A stretch of DNA of 64,000 nt. Origin: Zingiber officinale (lineage: Eukaryota; Streptophyta; Magnoliopsida; Zingiberales; Zingiberaceae). Position 1 is the stretch's first letter, and each line of letters begins with the position of its first letter. The stretch spans positions 31,626,202 to 31,690,201 of the forward strand of contig NC_055987.1 in NCBI RefSeq assembly GCF_018446385.1, read 5' to 3'. Below, piece by piece: positions 23,370-33,509 of the stretch. Both the position numbers and the translations under genes were made by a program. The notes beneath the pieces are model-generated. The model was not told where the DNA came from. It saw only the letters and a list, made by a program, of their open reading frames with translations, and made no database searches.

Positions 23370-24432
23370 TTTTCGTATTTTACATTCTCCCCACTAATAA
23401 AAATTTAGTCCCCAAATTTACTACTAACTCAGGAATCCTCATCTAAGGATAACAACCAAATCACATACCCATACACTAGTTCATCATAGTGGCATGATCA
23501 AATCCTTAACCGAGAAGGATGCTTCTGTGGGTTGTGGACTCATCTTGCTTCCCCTGCGCCACTCTGTTATTCTGCCTTCACTTGTTGACATACAGAGAAT
23601 CTGACTTCAAAGTTCACAATATCGTCCTCTACATTTTCCCATTCCATAATTGCTATATATACAGGGAGTCTTAGACCTATGAAAGAGTAAATCAGTCTCC
23701 TACTGATCGAGCTAATAAGAGTAAATCAGTCCTCTACTACCCAAACCAACGCGAGTAAATCGGTACACTATACATCGGGTCCACAAAATATCTAGGGTAT
23801 TGTAAACCTAGATAGCAATATAAAGGACTCCTCATGTCCGTACAACAAACATACCCAAAAATAAGATCACTGGCATAAAGTCTGTAATCTAACAATCAAC
23901 TAAAATCACCAACTCCATAAATATCAAGGCATTATACTCTTTAAGTTATTATCAACATCAAAGGCTAAATAATATACCATCAAGTCTAATATCCACAAAC
24001 AAGTCATTAAAAGATAATATATCACTATATCAGATCTAACCAATGACTAACACCACAAATCATACATGGTATAAACACATGGTACAAACAACTAAACAAG
24101 TACACATGGTATAAACTAACCAAGTACTAACAAAAGTGTATGATAACGGTATACCACATACCTCCTATAGCTTGGAGATTCCTGTCGCTGCCTGGTCCCG
24201 CAACTCGAGAGTCACATCGAGGGTTCAACTTACAACGGGAAAATCAAACAATCGGAACACCGAAAATCATAAATCAAAACAAGATCGAAACTGCTCTGAT
24301 ACCATAAAATTGGTATCAGATTAACTTGGAAATCCATAATACGAAAAACAAATCACAAAATTTGAAACACAAAAATAGGCTTCGCAACTTGGTTTTGATA
24401 CCACTAAATTGTCACAAAATTTGAAACACAAA
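20356..24432 (-). mobile_element. Ty3/gypsy LTR-retrotransposon fragment, minus orientation
   Basis: One LTR is recognisable at 20356-23384 (about 3.0 kb). On the minus strand it starts TGTAAAATACG and ends GGCGTGACA. It is preceded on that strand by a purine-rich tract (plus-strand ttctccccactaataaaaat, 23385 on). About 1 kb of internal-type sequence follows to 24410, with primer-binding-site-like gctctgatacca at 24293-24304 and another gataccac near 24398. No gag or pol domain is recognisable. It is broken. The long LTR and tgtaac/tgtcac-style ends resemble the Tekay/Del group. Confidence 0.7.
23311..23369 (+). repeat. (TTA)n microsatellite, about 19 units, inside the gypsy LTR
   Basis: An uninterrupted trinucleotide run near the 5' end (minus strand) of the LTR. 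Confidence 0.92.
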
Positions 24433-24487
24433 ATTTTTACCTCGGACTAATGTTTTTGCAGGTTGCTGAAAAAATAAAGGTCCGGGC
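24433..24487 (+). repeat. 55-bp direct repeat, right copy
   Basis: The partner of 20301-20355, differing at two positions. Confidence 0.9.
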
Positions 24488-24594
24488 GCCTCGAAGGGAG
24501 CCGGACGCCCGGAGGTCCGGGCGTCGGGAAGGGATCCAAGCGCCCGGAATGCAAAGTATATCCTCTTGCCACGTCGCCACGTGGAGCTTCATGG

Positions 24595-26995
24595 TGTTAG
24601 AGTGTATACTGAAAGCCTAAGCTTTTGTAAACATTTATTTTGAATAAAGAATCACATTTGGTCAAATTGTCTACATTTAGTTGTAGTTGTTCAATTAATT
24701 TATATTGTAGATAGCATAGTATGTCGTGCCACATACAGAAGATGATGTTATCAATACCTTATAAATTATAAACAGTAGCTCACGACCAAAATAGAAAGGA
24801 ACAAACCATTGGAAGGTCGTAGTGTAATTAGGAATTAGTTTATCTTGACTATATAATTACACTAGTAGACTTAGAGTGTATTGAGTAGGACCATTTGAGG
24901 TCGTTTCTTTTATACTGACTTTATAAAGGAACAAATACCTCAGTTATTATGGAAGTGTGAGCTCTTAATCCTAATATAATAACAAGCACATATATTTGAT
25001 ATTTATTTCTTTAATTTATCAATGGGTGAGATTTAGTTCGATGAATCAATAAGCCCGATAAGTTGAAAAATGATATCACTTATAGTGTGTGTTGTTGATT
25101 ATAGAAGGAAATTGTGTCCTAGTAATCTAGGTTGATAATGTCCCCAAGATGAGCTCATAAAGATTGTCATGTTAAACCCTGCAGGTGGACTTAGTCCGAT
25201 ATGACGATAAGGTTGAGTGGTACTATTCTTGGATTAAGATATTAATTAAATGAGTTGTCAGTAACTCACTTAATTAGTGGACATTCGACATCTTAAAAAC
25301 GGGAAGACTAACACACTCATAATAAGGAGCCCAAAAATGTAATTTGGGATTGGTGCGGTAGTTCAATAATAGTTCTCTAGTGGAATGAATTATTATTGAT
25401 AAAATTAAGTTATGTGTTCGGGGCGAACACGGGATGCTTAATTTTATCGGGAGACCAAAACCAATTCCTCCTCTCGGTCCCTATCATAGCCTCTTATTTA
25501 TAGAGTACTATACCCAACTATACCCACCTTCGTACCCATGATATAGGGGCCAGCCAAACTAGCTTGTGGTTCAAGCTAGGGTCGGTCAAGCCTTGGTTCA
25601 TGGGTGGCCAGCCCTAGCTTGAACCCAAGCTTAGGTGGCCGGCCCCCATTAAATTAAAAAGAATTTTAATTTTAAATTTTTCTTATGTGAAGTATATAAT
25701 TTATTGGAGAGATTTAAAATTAAAATATCTCTTTTAAAAGGATCTAAAAAAAATTAAAGAAAGAGATTAGATCTCTTTCCTTATTTGTAGATTGGAAAGA
25801 TATTTTATTTTTTCTTATTTATAAATTATTCACATGTAGAAAAATTAAAATTATAGAAATTTCTTTTTATCTATCATGAAGGGATTGTAAATAGAAATTT
25901 TATTTTTTTAAATTTCTGAAGACAAATAAGGAATTTTTAATTGTTGATTGAAGATTATCTTATTTGCTCTCCATGAGGTGGCCTGCCATATACAATTGAT
26001 TAGGAAATTTTATTTAATTTTTCTTAATTAATTGTTATCAAGGAAAGTTAAGAAAATTTTATTGTAATTAAATTTCCTTATTTACCAAAGCTAAGGAATA
26101 TAAAAGAGGGGGTTGGGGTGTCTTCATGAGACACAACCTCTATTATTCTCTCCCTCTTTTCCTTGGTGTTGTGGCCGGCCATCCTCTCTCCCTCTCCTCC
26201 TCTTTGTGGTGGCCGAAACCCTTCTTTGCTTGGAGCTCTTGTGGTGGCCGGATACTACTTGGAGAAGAAGAAGAAGGAGGAGAGAAAGCTTGCATCCCTT
26301 GGAGCTTAGTTGGTGGAAAAAGTTCTTCATCCTTGGATTTTGGTGCTTGGCTGAAACTTGAAGGAAGAAGAAGAAGGTGCTAGGTGGTCCTCATCTTGGA
26401 AGATCGTTGCCCACACAACGTCCGAGGTTAGAAGAGGAATACGGTAGAAGATCAAGAGGTCTTTCTAAATGGTATAACTAGTATTTTTCCTTTCCGTATC
26501 ATACTAGTTATTTTTGGAAATAATACCAAATACAAGAGGCATACGATTCTAGTATTTCAAATTTGTTTTCGATGTTGTGTTCTTTTGTTTTTTCTTTTCC
26601 TTGTGATTTGATTGTTCTTTTCGGTTGACCTAAAGTTATTTAAGGAAATTAAATATTAACTTTCCTTAAAAGGCTTTGTCTAGTCGGTAGTGGTTGTTCC
26701 CATATCCAAGAAGGCCATGTGCCTCGCCAAGTTAGTACTGGGAGCTAATTTTGGAAACTAATATTTAATGAAATTAATAACCTAGGTGATTTGGATCGAA
26801 CGTGTTAAGTTCCGCAGGAGATCCGAGTCTAAACCTAAAAGAACAAATAGATTAAACTTTGGATCAAATGTGTTAAGTTCCGCAGGCGATCTAAGTTTAA
26901 TTTAAAAGAACACATGGTAGCTAGGAAAAGGTTCAGACCTTTGTACAAATTTTTTGTACAGTGGAATCATTAGGTTTTCCGAGTAGCAACCAACA
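24595..26995 (+). repeat. left LTR of the copia element
   Basis: It begins TGTTAGAGTGTATACTGAAA and ends GAGTAGCAACCAACA. It is nearly identical to 44828-47230 and clearly related to the solo LTR at 54818-60139. Confidence 0.95.
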
Positions 26996-26997
26996 AT

Positions 26998-27009
26998 TGG
27001 TATCAGAGC
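26998..27009 (+). promoter_or_regulatory. primer-binding site of the copia element (initiator tRNA-Met)
   Basis: TGGTATCAGAGC, two bases after the left LTR, is complementary to the 3' end of initiator tRNA-Met, whose gene lies at 6053-6124. Confidence 0.93.
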
Positions 27010-28172
27010 TAGGGTTTTTCCTCTGTGTATTTGGTATTAGTTTAATTATGCACATGTCATACATAATTTAGGCAGGTTAATAGTAGGATGTGCTAACTTT
27101 GTGGATACAGGATCCAACTATTATGGTTTTTAGTTATTATGTGTGTGATTGGACCCTTGGACATGTCAAGGACATTTATATGTGTGTGCATGATTGTATT
27201 ATAAAATACAGCAGGAGCTGTATTTAGTTTTATTAGGATTTTATTTTTGATCTAGTTACATGTACATTCCTTTTATGGAATATAGGATCGATGGATGTAA
27301 ATTTTTATTTTATGTTCGATCTAGTTTACATGTACATTCCTTCGAGGAATATAGGATCGAAAAATGTAAAATTCTATTTGTGTCGCGGATCGAATCTTGC
27401 AAGGCGTGGAACCTTTTGAGGACCAGAGGCGCAGCGGAACAAGGAGCAAGATGGATGCGACAGCAAGACCCGGTGGCGGTGGCCAAATATGGCAGCAGCT
27501 TGGGATGACAACACACGGAGGACAACCATAGATAAAAGTCATAATAGTTGAAAATTAGATTTTCTATTTATTGCTTTTATATTGTGCTGTGTGTGCATGT
27601 TAGTATACATGTTTAGTAGGCTAGCATAGTTAAAATTCCTCATTTATAAATAACTAAGTGGAAGAGGGATTTTAAATAAATTCCACAGTCTCCATTACTA
27701 GTTTGTAAGTGATGCAAACAAGCTTGCGCGTTGGCTCTGAGTGCCTTCCTCCATATCAGATGAGCTTGTTTGTGGATCACTAGAACAAACTTCCATTTTG
27801 TATGACTATAAGAAGTTAATTAAGAGCGTGTGATCTTCCCCATCGGAAGGGGCACAATCTTATTAATGGACTTAGTGTCAAGTAGTGGTATACACTTAGG
27901 CACGTCTAATAGTATCCTCCCCATCGGAGTCACTGCTATTATTCGTGTGACCAAAGGATAACAACTATTAATTTTATTTGTCAAAAAGTTAGGTTGACAA
28001 GATAATAAAATTAATGGGTTAAACCCTCCTTTTACAAATGTTGAATTTGTATACGTCCACACTATCGTAGCATACAATATTCGCGGTGTTTTGAGGTGTT
28101 GGTTAATTTAAAATAGTATTGTTTGAGGAATCAATATTATTCTAAATTTAGAGTTCTGACCAAAAGTTATTT

Positions 28173-30139
28173 GTGATTCTTAGGATGACTTTCAACCCAC
28201 TGTCCATCATACTACAACAGAATAGACTTACTGGTCCTAACTACATAGATTGGAAAAGGAACCTGGACATTGTTCTTACTGCTGAAAGCTATAAGTTTGT
28301 ACTGACTGAGTCTTGTCCTGATGCACCCACTGGTGAATCTACCCAAGAGGAGATTGAATATCATAAGAAATGGGTAAAGGCGGATAAGATGGCGCGGTGT
28401 TACATTTTGGCTTCAATGTCAAATGTATTGCAACATCATCATCAAGATTTACCAATAGCTTATGATATTATGAACAATCTCAAGGAACTCTTTGGTCATC
28501 AGGATCGGGCTTCTAGACAAGAAGCCATGAGAAAGATAATGACAGCCACCATTCAAGAGGGTACTCCTATGAGGGATCATATCCTAAAGATGATGGCTTA
28601 TCTGAACGAAATACAAATCCTTAGAGGAGAAATTGATGGGGAAACCCAGATCGATATGATCCTCCAAACACTACCTAGAAGTTTTGAGTAATTCCGCCTG
28701 AATTACAATATGAACAAAAGGGTATATTCATTGGCAGAACTACTGACAAAACTTCAGGCAGCATGTTTCGTCACAATTCTCATATTCACTATGCTGAAAA
28801 TGGTTCTACTTCTAAACCGAAAGGAAAGAAGAAGAAGAAACAAGTTGGTTTAGCAAAGAAAGTGAATAAATCTCAGAGTACAGGACCTAAAGCTGGAATG
28901 AAGAAGCCGAAGGGCAAGTGCTTCATCTGCAAGCAGTCAGGGCATTGGAAAACGAACTGTCCTCATAGGAATCAGAACAACAAAGGTATATCTCATGCTC
29001 TAGTTGTTGAAACATATTTAGCGGTCTTATCTACCAGCACCTGGTGTGTAGATACGGGAGCCACTGATCATGTCTGCAATTCCTTGCAGGGGTTCCAGGA
29101 AACCCGATGACTAACTGAAGGAGAGATTACCGTCTACATGGGCAATGCTACTAAGGTGGCGGCTGTTGCAATGGGAGATGTCTACTTATCTTTTAATAGG
29201 AATAGAAATTTGGTTTTAAGAAATTATCTTTATGTACCCAGTTTTAGAAAGAATTTAATTTCAGTTTCTAAACTGTTTTTGAATGGATATTCAGTTTCCT
29301 TTAGTAACGATGTAGTTATTAAGAGAAATAAAGTGATTATCTGTTCTAGTGCATTAGTTGGTAATTTGTATACTTTAAATCCAATTTCTCCCACAAAGCA
29401 AAACATGGAAATTTATAACTCATCTTCTAACTCAAATAAGAGAAAAGAACCTTCAGAAATGAACCAAGCATATCTTTGGCATCTAAGGCTTGGTCATATT
29501 AACTTAAGTAGGATTCAGAGGCTTATAGCCGATGGACTTTTGGGTTCATTAGAGTTGGAAAATTTTTCGACTTGTGAATCTTGCTTGGAAGGTAAAATGA
29601 CCAAGAGGCCTTTTAAGGCCAAGGGGTATAGAGCCAAAGAAATGTTAGAATTAGTTCATTCTGATTTGTGTGGTCCTATGTCTATCCAGGCAAGAGGTGG
29701 TTTTGAATATTTTGTCTCTTTTATTGACGATTATTCAAGATACGGATACATTTACCTAATGCGCCGCAAGTCCGAGTGCTTTGATAAGTTCAAAGAGTAC
29801 AAGGCTGATGTGGAGAAACGACTAGGTAAAAGTATTAAGACACTACGGTCTGATCGTGGTGGCGAATACCTCTTAGGAGAGTTTAGGAATTACTTATCAG
29901 AGGCCGGGATTCAATCCCAACTGTCTACACCTGGTACACCCCAACAGAATGGTGTGGCAGAACGAAGGAATAGGACTCTTATGGAAATGGTTAGATCGAT
30001 GATGAGTTATTCAGAATTACCAAATTCATTTTGGGGATACGCTCTGGAAACAGCAGAGTACATTTTGAACTTAGTACCTTCTAAATCAGTTTCTTCTACT
30101 CTCACAGAATTGTGGAATGGGTGAAAGCCCAGTCTAAGA
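28173..30139 (+). pseudogene. copia gag, zinc knuckle, protease and integrase region (fossil)
   Basis: The gag part starts at about 28173 with the copia-type text LTGPNYIDWKRNLDIVL, followed by a CCHC knuckle CFICKQSGHWKTNC near 28920. The protease motif WCVDTGATDHVC lies near 29041. A GAG-pre-integrase zinc region with HLRLGHINLSRI lies near 29480, then the integrase core with HSDLCGPM, FIDDYSRYGYIYLM, SDRGGEY and PGTPQQNGVAERRNRTL. The order PR-INT before RT places it in Ty1/copia. It is broken. The gag-only element at 30140 interrupts the integrase. Confidence 0.92.
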
Positions 30140-31580
30140 TGTTGGTGCAACATCCCTCAGGTCAAGGTTGACCTGGGTGACCAAGCTGAGTCTTGGTTTG
30201 AGTTTAGATGTTTGACAATAAGAAATTGATTGAAGAAGAGTCAAGTAGGTCAAGGTTGACCGGATACTTGACAGGGAAGTCCTGGTGAGTGAAGCCAGGC
30301 AAAAGGAAAACCCTAGTGAGTGAAGCTAGGTGAAAGTCCTGGTGAGTGAAACCAGGTGAAAACCCTAGTGAGTGAAGCTAGGTGAAAGTCCTGGTGAGTG
30401 AAGCCAGGCAGAAGGAAAACCCTAGTGAGTGAAGCTAGGTGAAAGCCCTGGTGAGTGAAGCCAGGTGAAAGCCCTAGTGAGTGAAGCTAGGCAGATGGAA
30501 AACCCTAGTGAGTGAAGTTAGGTGAAAGTCCTGGTGAGTGAAGCCAGGCAAGGGAAAATCCAGATGGATCAAGGATGATCAGACATCTGGTGTTGGGAAG
30601 TCCAAGTAGGTCGAAAGTGTGATCGGATACTTGGCATAAGGAAATCTAAACTGAAGGTTGAGACATCGATGGAAGTCCAAGTAGGTCGAGGGAGTGACGG
30701 ATACTTGGCATGAATAGAAAAGTCTAAGTGGGTCAAGGTTGACCACACTTGGTGGGAAGTCCTAGCGGTCAAAGGTGACCAGATGCTGGGCATGATGTAC
30801 CAAGGTCAAGGTTGGCCGGATGTTGGTTTGAGAGGCTTGGAACTTGGTTTTGGGCAAAACCAAGTGTTGATCGATCGATGGATCGATCCGGGCTTCTCGT
30901 AACAGAGAGCCTCTGGATCGATCCGTGGATCGATCCAGATGTTCCAATCGATCGGTGGATCGATTGGGGGTTCCGCGATCAGCTGGATCGATCCGTGGAT
31001 CGATCCGGTGTTTCCGCGAAGGCGCTGGATCGATCCGTGGATCGATCCAAAGCCTCCGATCGATTGGGAACATTGAATCGATCGGGATCCGACCGTTAGC
31101 GTCGATAAAGGCCGCATTTCCTTCGGTATCTCTTCACCGTTTCATCTCGGATCTTCCTCCACAGCACTCTCAAAGCTCGTGATCGCCAGTTCTTGAAGGT
31201 TCTTGGAAGCTCTCCGAGTCAAGAGGCGGATCAAAGGCAAGAAGAGAAGCTAGGGTTAGGGTTTTCTGCATTCATTGTAAGCTTTGTGCTTGTATTTTGT
31301 TTCCCTTTCCTTCTTCTTGTACCGAGAGTCTTGTAGGGCTTCTCCGCCCTCGGTAGTTACCGAAAAGGAGTGTTTCATAGTGGAGGGTGCGTGCGTGGTG
31401 TGGATCCTTGGATTAGTCACCTCCTTTGGAGGTGGATACCAAGTAAACCAACCGTGTTAGCGTTGTGTGATTGTTTCTTTGTATTTCCGCTGCACATCTT
31501 TGAAGGAACAAGCAACGCCGAGCAACGAGCGAACGCGACGAGCTATTCACCCCCCCCTCTAGCGACTTTTGATCCTAACA
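30140..31580 (+). repeat. left LTR of the gag-only element
   Basis: 1441 bp. It contains the gtgagtgaag minisatellite (about 30280-30550) and a cluster of GGATCGATCC palindromes (about 30868-31095). Confidence 0.95.
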
Positions 31581-31582
31581 AG

Positions 31583-31594
31583 TGGTATCAGAGC
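31583..31594 (+). promoter_or_regulatory. primer-binding site of the gag-only element
   Basis: TGGTATCAGAGC, two bases after the left LTR, is complementary to the 3' end of initiator tRNA-Met. Confidence 0.93.
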
Positions 31595-31655
31595 AAGGTT
31601 GCTCTTCACCGGAATCACCGCCGGAAGGGGCAAACATATCAAGAAAAGCTAGAGG

Positions 31656-33125
31656 GTGAAGAAGTTGGAGCAAATTCTTCAAGTTCAAGACTTTATCAAA
31701 AGCTCAACTTCTACAATGGAATTCCGAGATGGGCTCGGATTCGACACGAGGGTGGCTCCTCCATACACTTCCACGAGCTTCGATTCTTGGAAATCAAGAA
31801 TCAAAAATTTTCTTATGATGGAGATAGAGCAATGGTTTGCTCTTATGGAAGGCTTCAAGACTCCAACAAACTCAAAGGGCAAAGTTCTCAAGAGGAGCAA
31901 GTGGAGCCAAGAGCAAGTCCAAAGGTGCGAGGCCAATGACAAAGTGACCAAGCTTTTGGTCAACTTATTGCCAAGCACCATCCTTTGCAAAATTGGAGAA
32001 TTTGAAGATGCAAAGGAACTATGGAGCAAATTGGCCAAGCTTCATGAAGAGATCCCCTCCACTGTACAAGATCATGAAGAATCCGGAGAGGGTGACTCTT
32101 TGGAGCAAGATCAAGAGGAGGACTCCAAGGTTGAGAGATGCTCAACCTCCGAAGAAGAAGAAATCCAAGAAGCTTCATCCTCAAGGGAATGCAACGAAGG
32201 GAACAAGGAGGGAGCATACTCCTTGTTTCATATTCAAGATGATGAAGCCTCCACCTCTAGGATTGAGGGGGAGCAATCCTTGGTGACACCGGATCAAGAA
32301 GAAGGAGAATCCTCTACATCCGGGTCAAGAGAAGAAGAGGATGAAGAAGCTTCTACCTCCACAAGTCAAGAAAAATCAAATGGAGGGGAATCAAGGTTCG
32401 ATCAAGAGGAAGCTTCCACCTCCGGATCCAAAGGAAAAGATGCCATCTCTATAAGCGAAGGTATAAACGTTTCAATTAATAATAAAAATCATATTATATG
32501 CTTTGAATGTAGGGAACATGGGCACTACAAGAGCAAGTGCCCCAAATTGGCCAAGAAAAAAGGCCAAATGGCACAAAAAGGAAAGGAGAAGCTCAAGGAG
32601 ACCATCCCTGGAACAAAGAAGAGCAAGGAGCACATTGTGTGCTTCTCTTGCAATCAAAAAGGGCATTACCGAAGTCAATGCCTCAAGGGGAAGAAGATGG
32701 TCAAGGCTCAAGGAGGCATTCGTCAAGGGGGAGCCTCCAAGGTAAAGAAGAAGGTAACATTTATTGAGCCTGCCCCCTTACATTATGGTGAAAAGCATGA
32801 TAGTTCTAACTTTTATCATTTTAATGCAATTTACCATAAGAATAGAAAGCATGAGGGCTTTAAGGAAAAACATGTGGCCCTACATGTCAAAACTACCCAA
32901 CCTAAGGTTAGGAAGGTAGATAGACACTTGGGCAATAACTCTAAAGATTTTAGATACAAGCCCAAGAACAAATATGCTCATGAATCAAATGAAAAATCTA
33001 AAACTAAGGACTTAGTGATAGAAAATCAAGTCTTGAGGTCAAGACTTGATAAAATGGAAAAGACCCTAAAAAGGATGGAAAATATCCTATTAGGGCAAAA
33101 TGAGCATAACCTAGGTTTAGGGTAA
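31656..33125 (+). CDS. gag protein of the gag-only LTR element
   Basis: A 489-residue frame; a second Met at residue 21 (MEFRDGLGFD) may be the true start. Residues about 30-145 are copia-type gag: FDSWKSRIKNFLMMEIEQW, then KVTKLLVNLLPSTILCKI. A long acidic Ser/Glu-rich linker follows, about residues 145-275. Two CCHC zinc knuckles come next, CFECREHGHYKSKC and CFSCNQKGHYRSQC, which bind RNA in virus-like particles. A basic tail and a coiled-coil-like end (ENQVLRSRLDKMEKTLKRME) close it. Gag-like text (ending CWVPRSIF) continues downstream to about 33506. The arrangement with two knuckles and a coiled coil resembles Sirevirus gag. Confidence 0.88.
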   Translation: MKKLEQILQVQDFIKSSTSTMEFRDGLGFDTRVAPPYTSTSFDSWKSRIKNFLMMEIEQWFALMEGFKTPTNSKGKVLKRSKWSQEQVQRCEANDKVTKLLVNLLPSTILCKIGEFEDAKELWSKLAKLHEEIPSTVQDHEESGEGDSLEQDQEEDSKVERCSTSEEEEIQEASSSRECNEGNKEGAYSLFHIQDDEASTSRIEGEQSLVTPDQEEGESSTSGSREEEDEEASTSTSQEKSNGGESRFDQEEASTSGSKGKDAISISEGINVSINNKNHIICFECREHGHYKSKCPKLAKKKGQMAQKGKEKLKETIPGTKKSKEHIVCFSCNQKGHYRSQCLKGKKMVKAQGGIRQGGASKVKKKVTFIEPAPLHYGEKHDSSNFYHFNAIYHKNRKHEGFKEKHVALHVKTTQPKVRKVDRHLGNNSKDFRYKPKNKYAHESNEKSKTKDLVIENQVLRSRLDKMEKTLKRMENILLGQNEHNLGLG

Positions 33126-33509
33126 TCAAAGTCATCTAATGGCCATAGAGGTTTGGGATACAAACCAAAGGCTAAGAAGGATGTGCCCTCTTACCATAGA
33201 GTTCCATATAGTTATGGAACAAACCCTAGGTCTAGTGGTCAAGTCAAAAATACTAGGGAAGTCATCCCTAAGAGTATTTTTGCAATAAATGTGACTAAGA
33301 CTTCTAAGAAGTCTAAGAAAGTCACAAACAAGGTCACAAGGGAGGTTATCCCTAGAGTTGACCTAGAAAATGTGACCAAGGCTTCTAAGAAGCCCAACAA
33401 GGTCACTAGGAAGGTATCTAGGGAAGTTATCCCTAGTGAGTACCTAGAGCATCCAAGGAGCACCAATAGGTGTTGGGTTCCTAGGAGCATCTTCTCTACC
33501 CCATAGATG

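Noticed and set aside
26113-26383. Open frames of about 82-85 codons, repeated at 46347-46617
   Set aside because: Both lie in the transcribed part of the two copia LTRs and are identical because the LTRs are; there is no gene structure and no homology that I recognise.
30280-30550. Regularly spaced repeats suggestive of a CRISPR array
   Set aside because: Units are directly adjacent and degenerate, with no unique spacers, and they lie in a plant LTR; it is a minisatellite.
30762-31182. Overlapping open frames on both strands with repeated DRS/IDP text
   Set aside because: They arise from the GGATCGATCC palindromes in the LTR, which read open in several frames on both strands; low-complexity text with no protein family.
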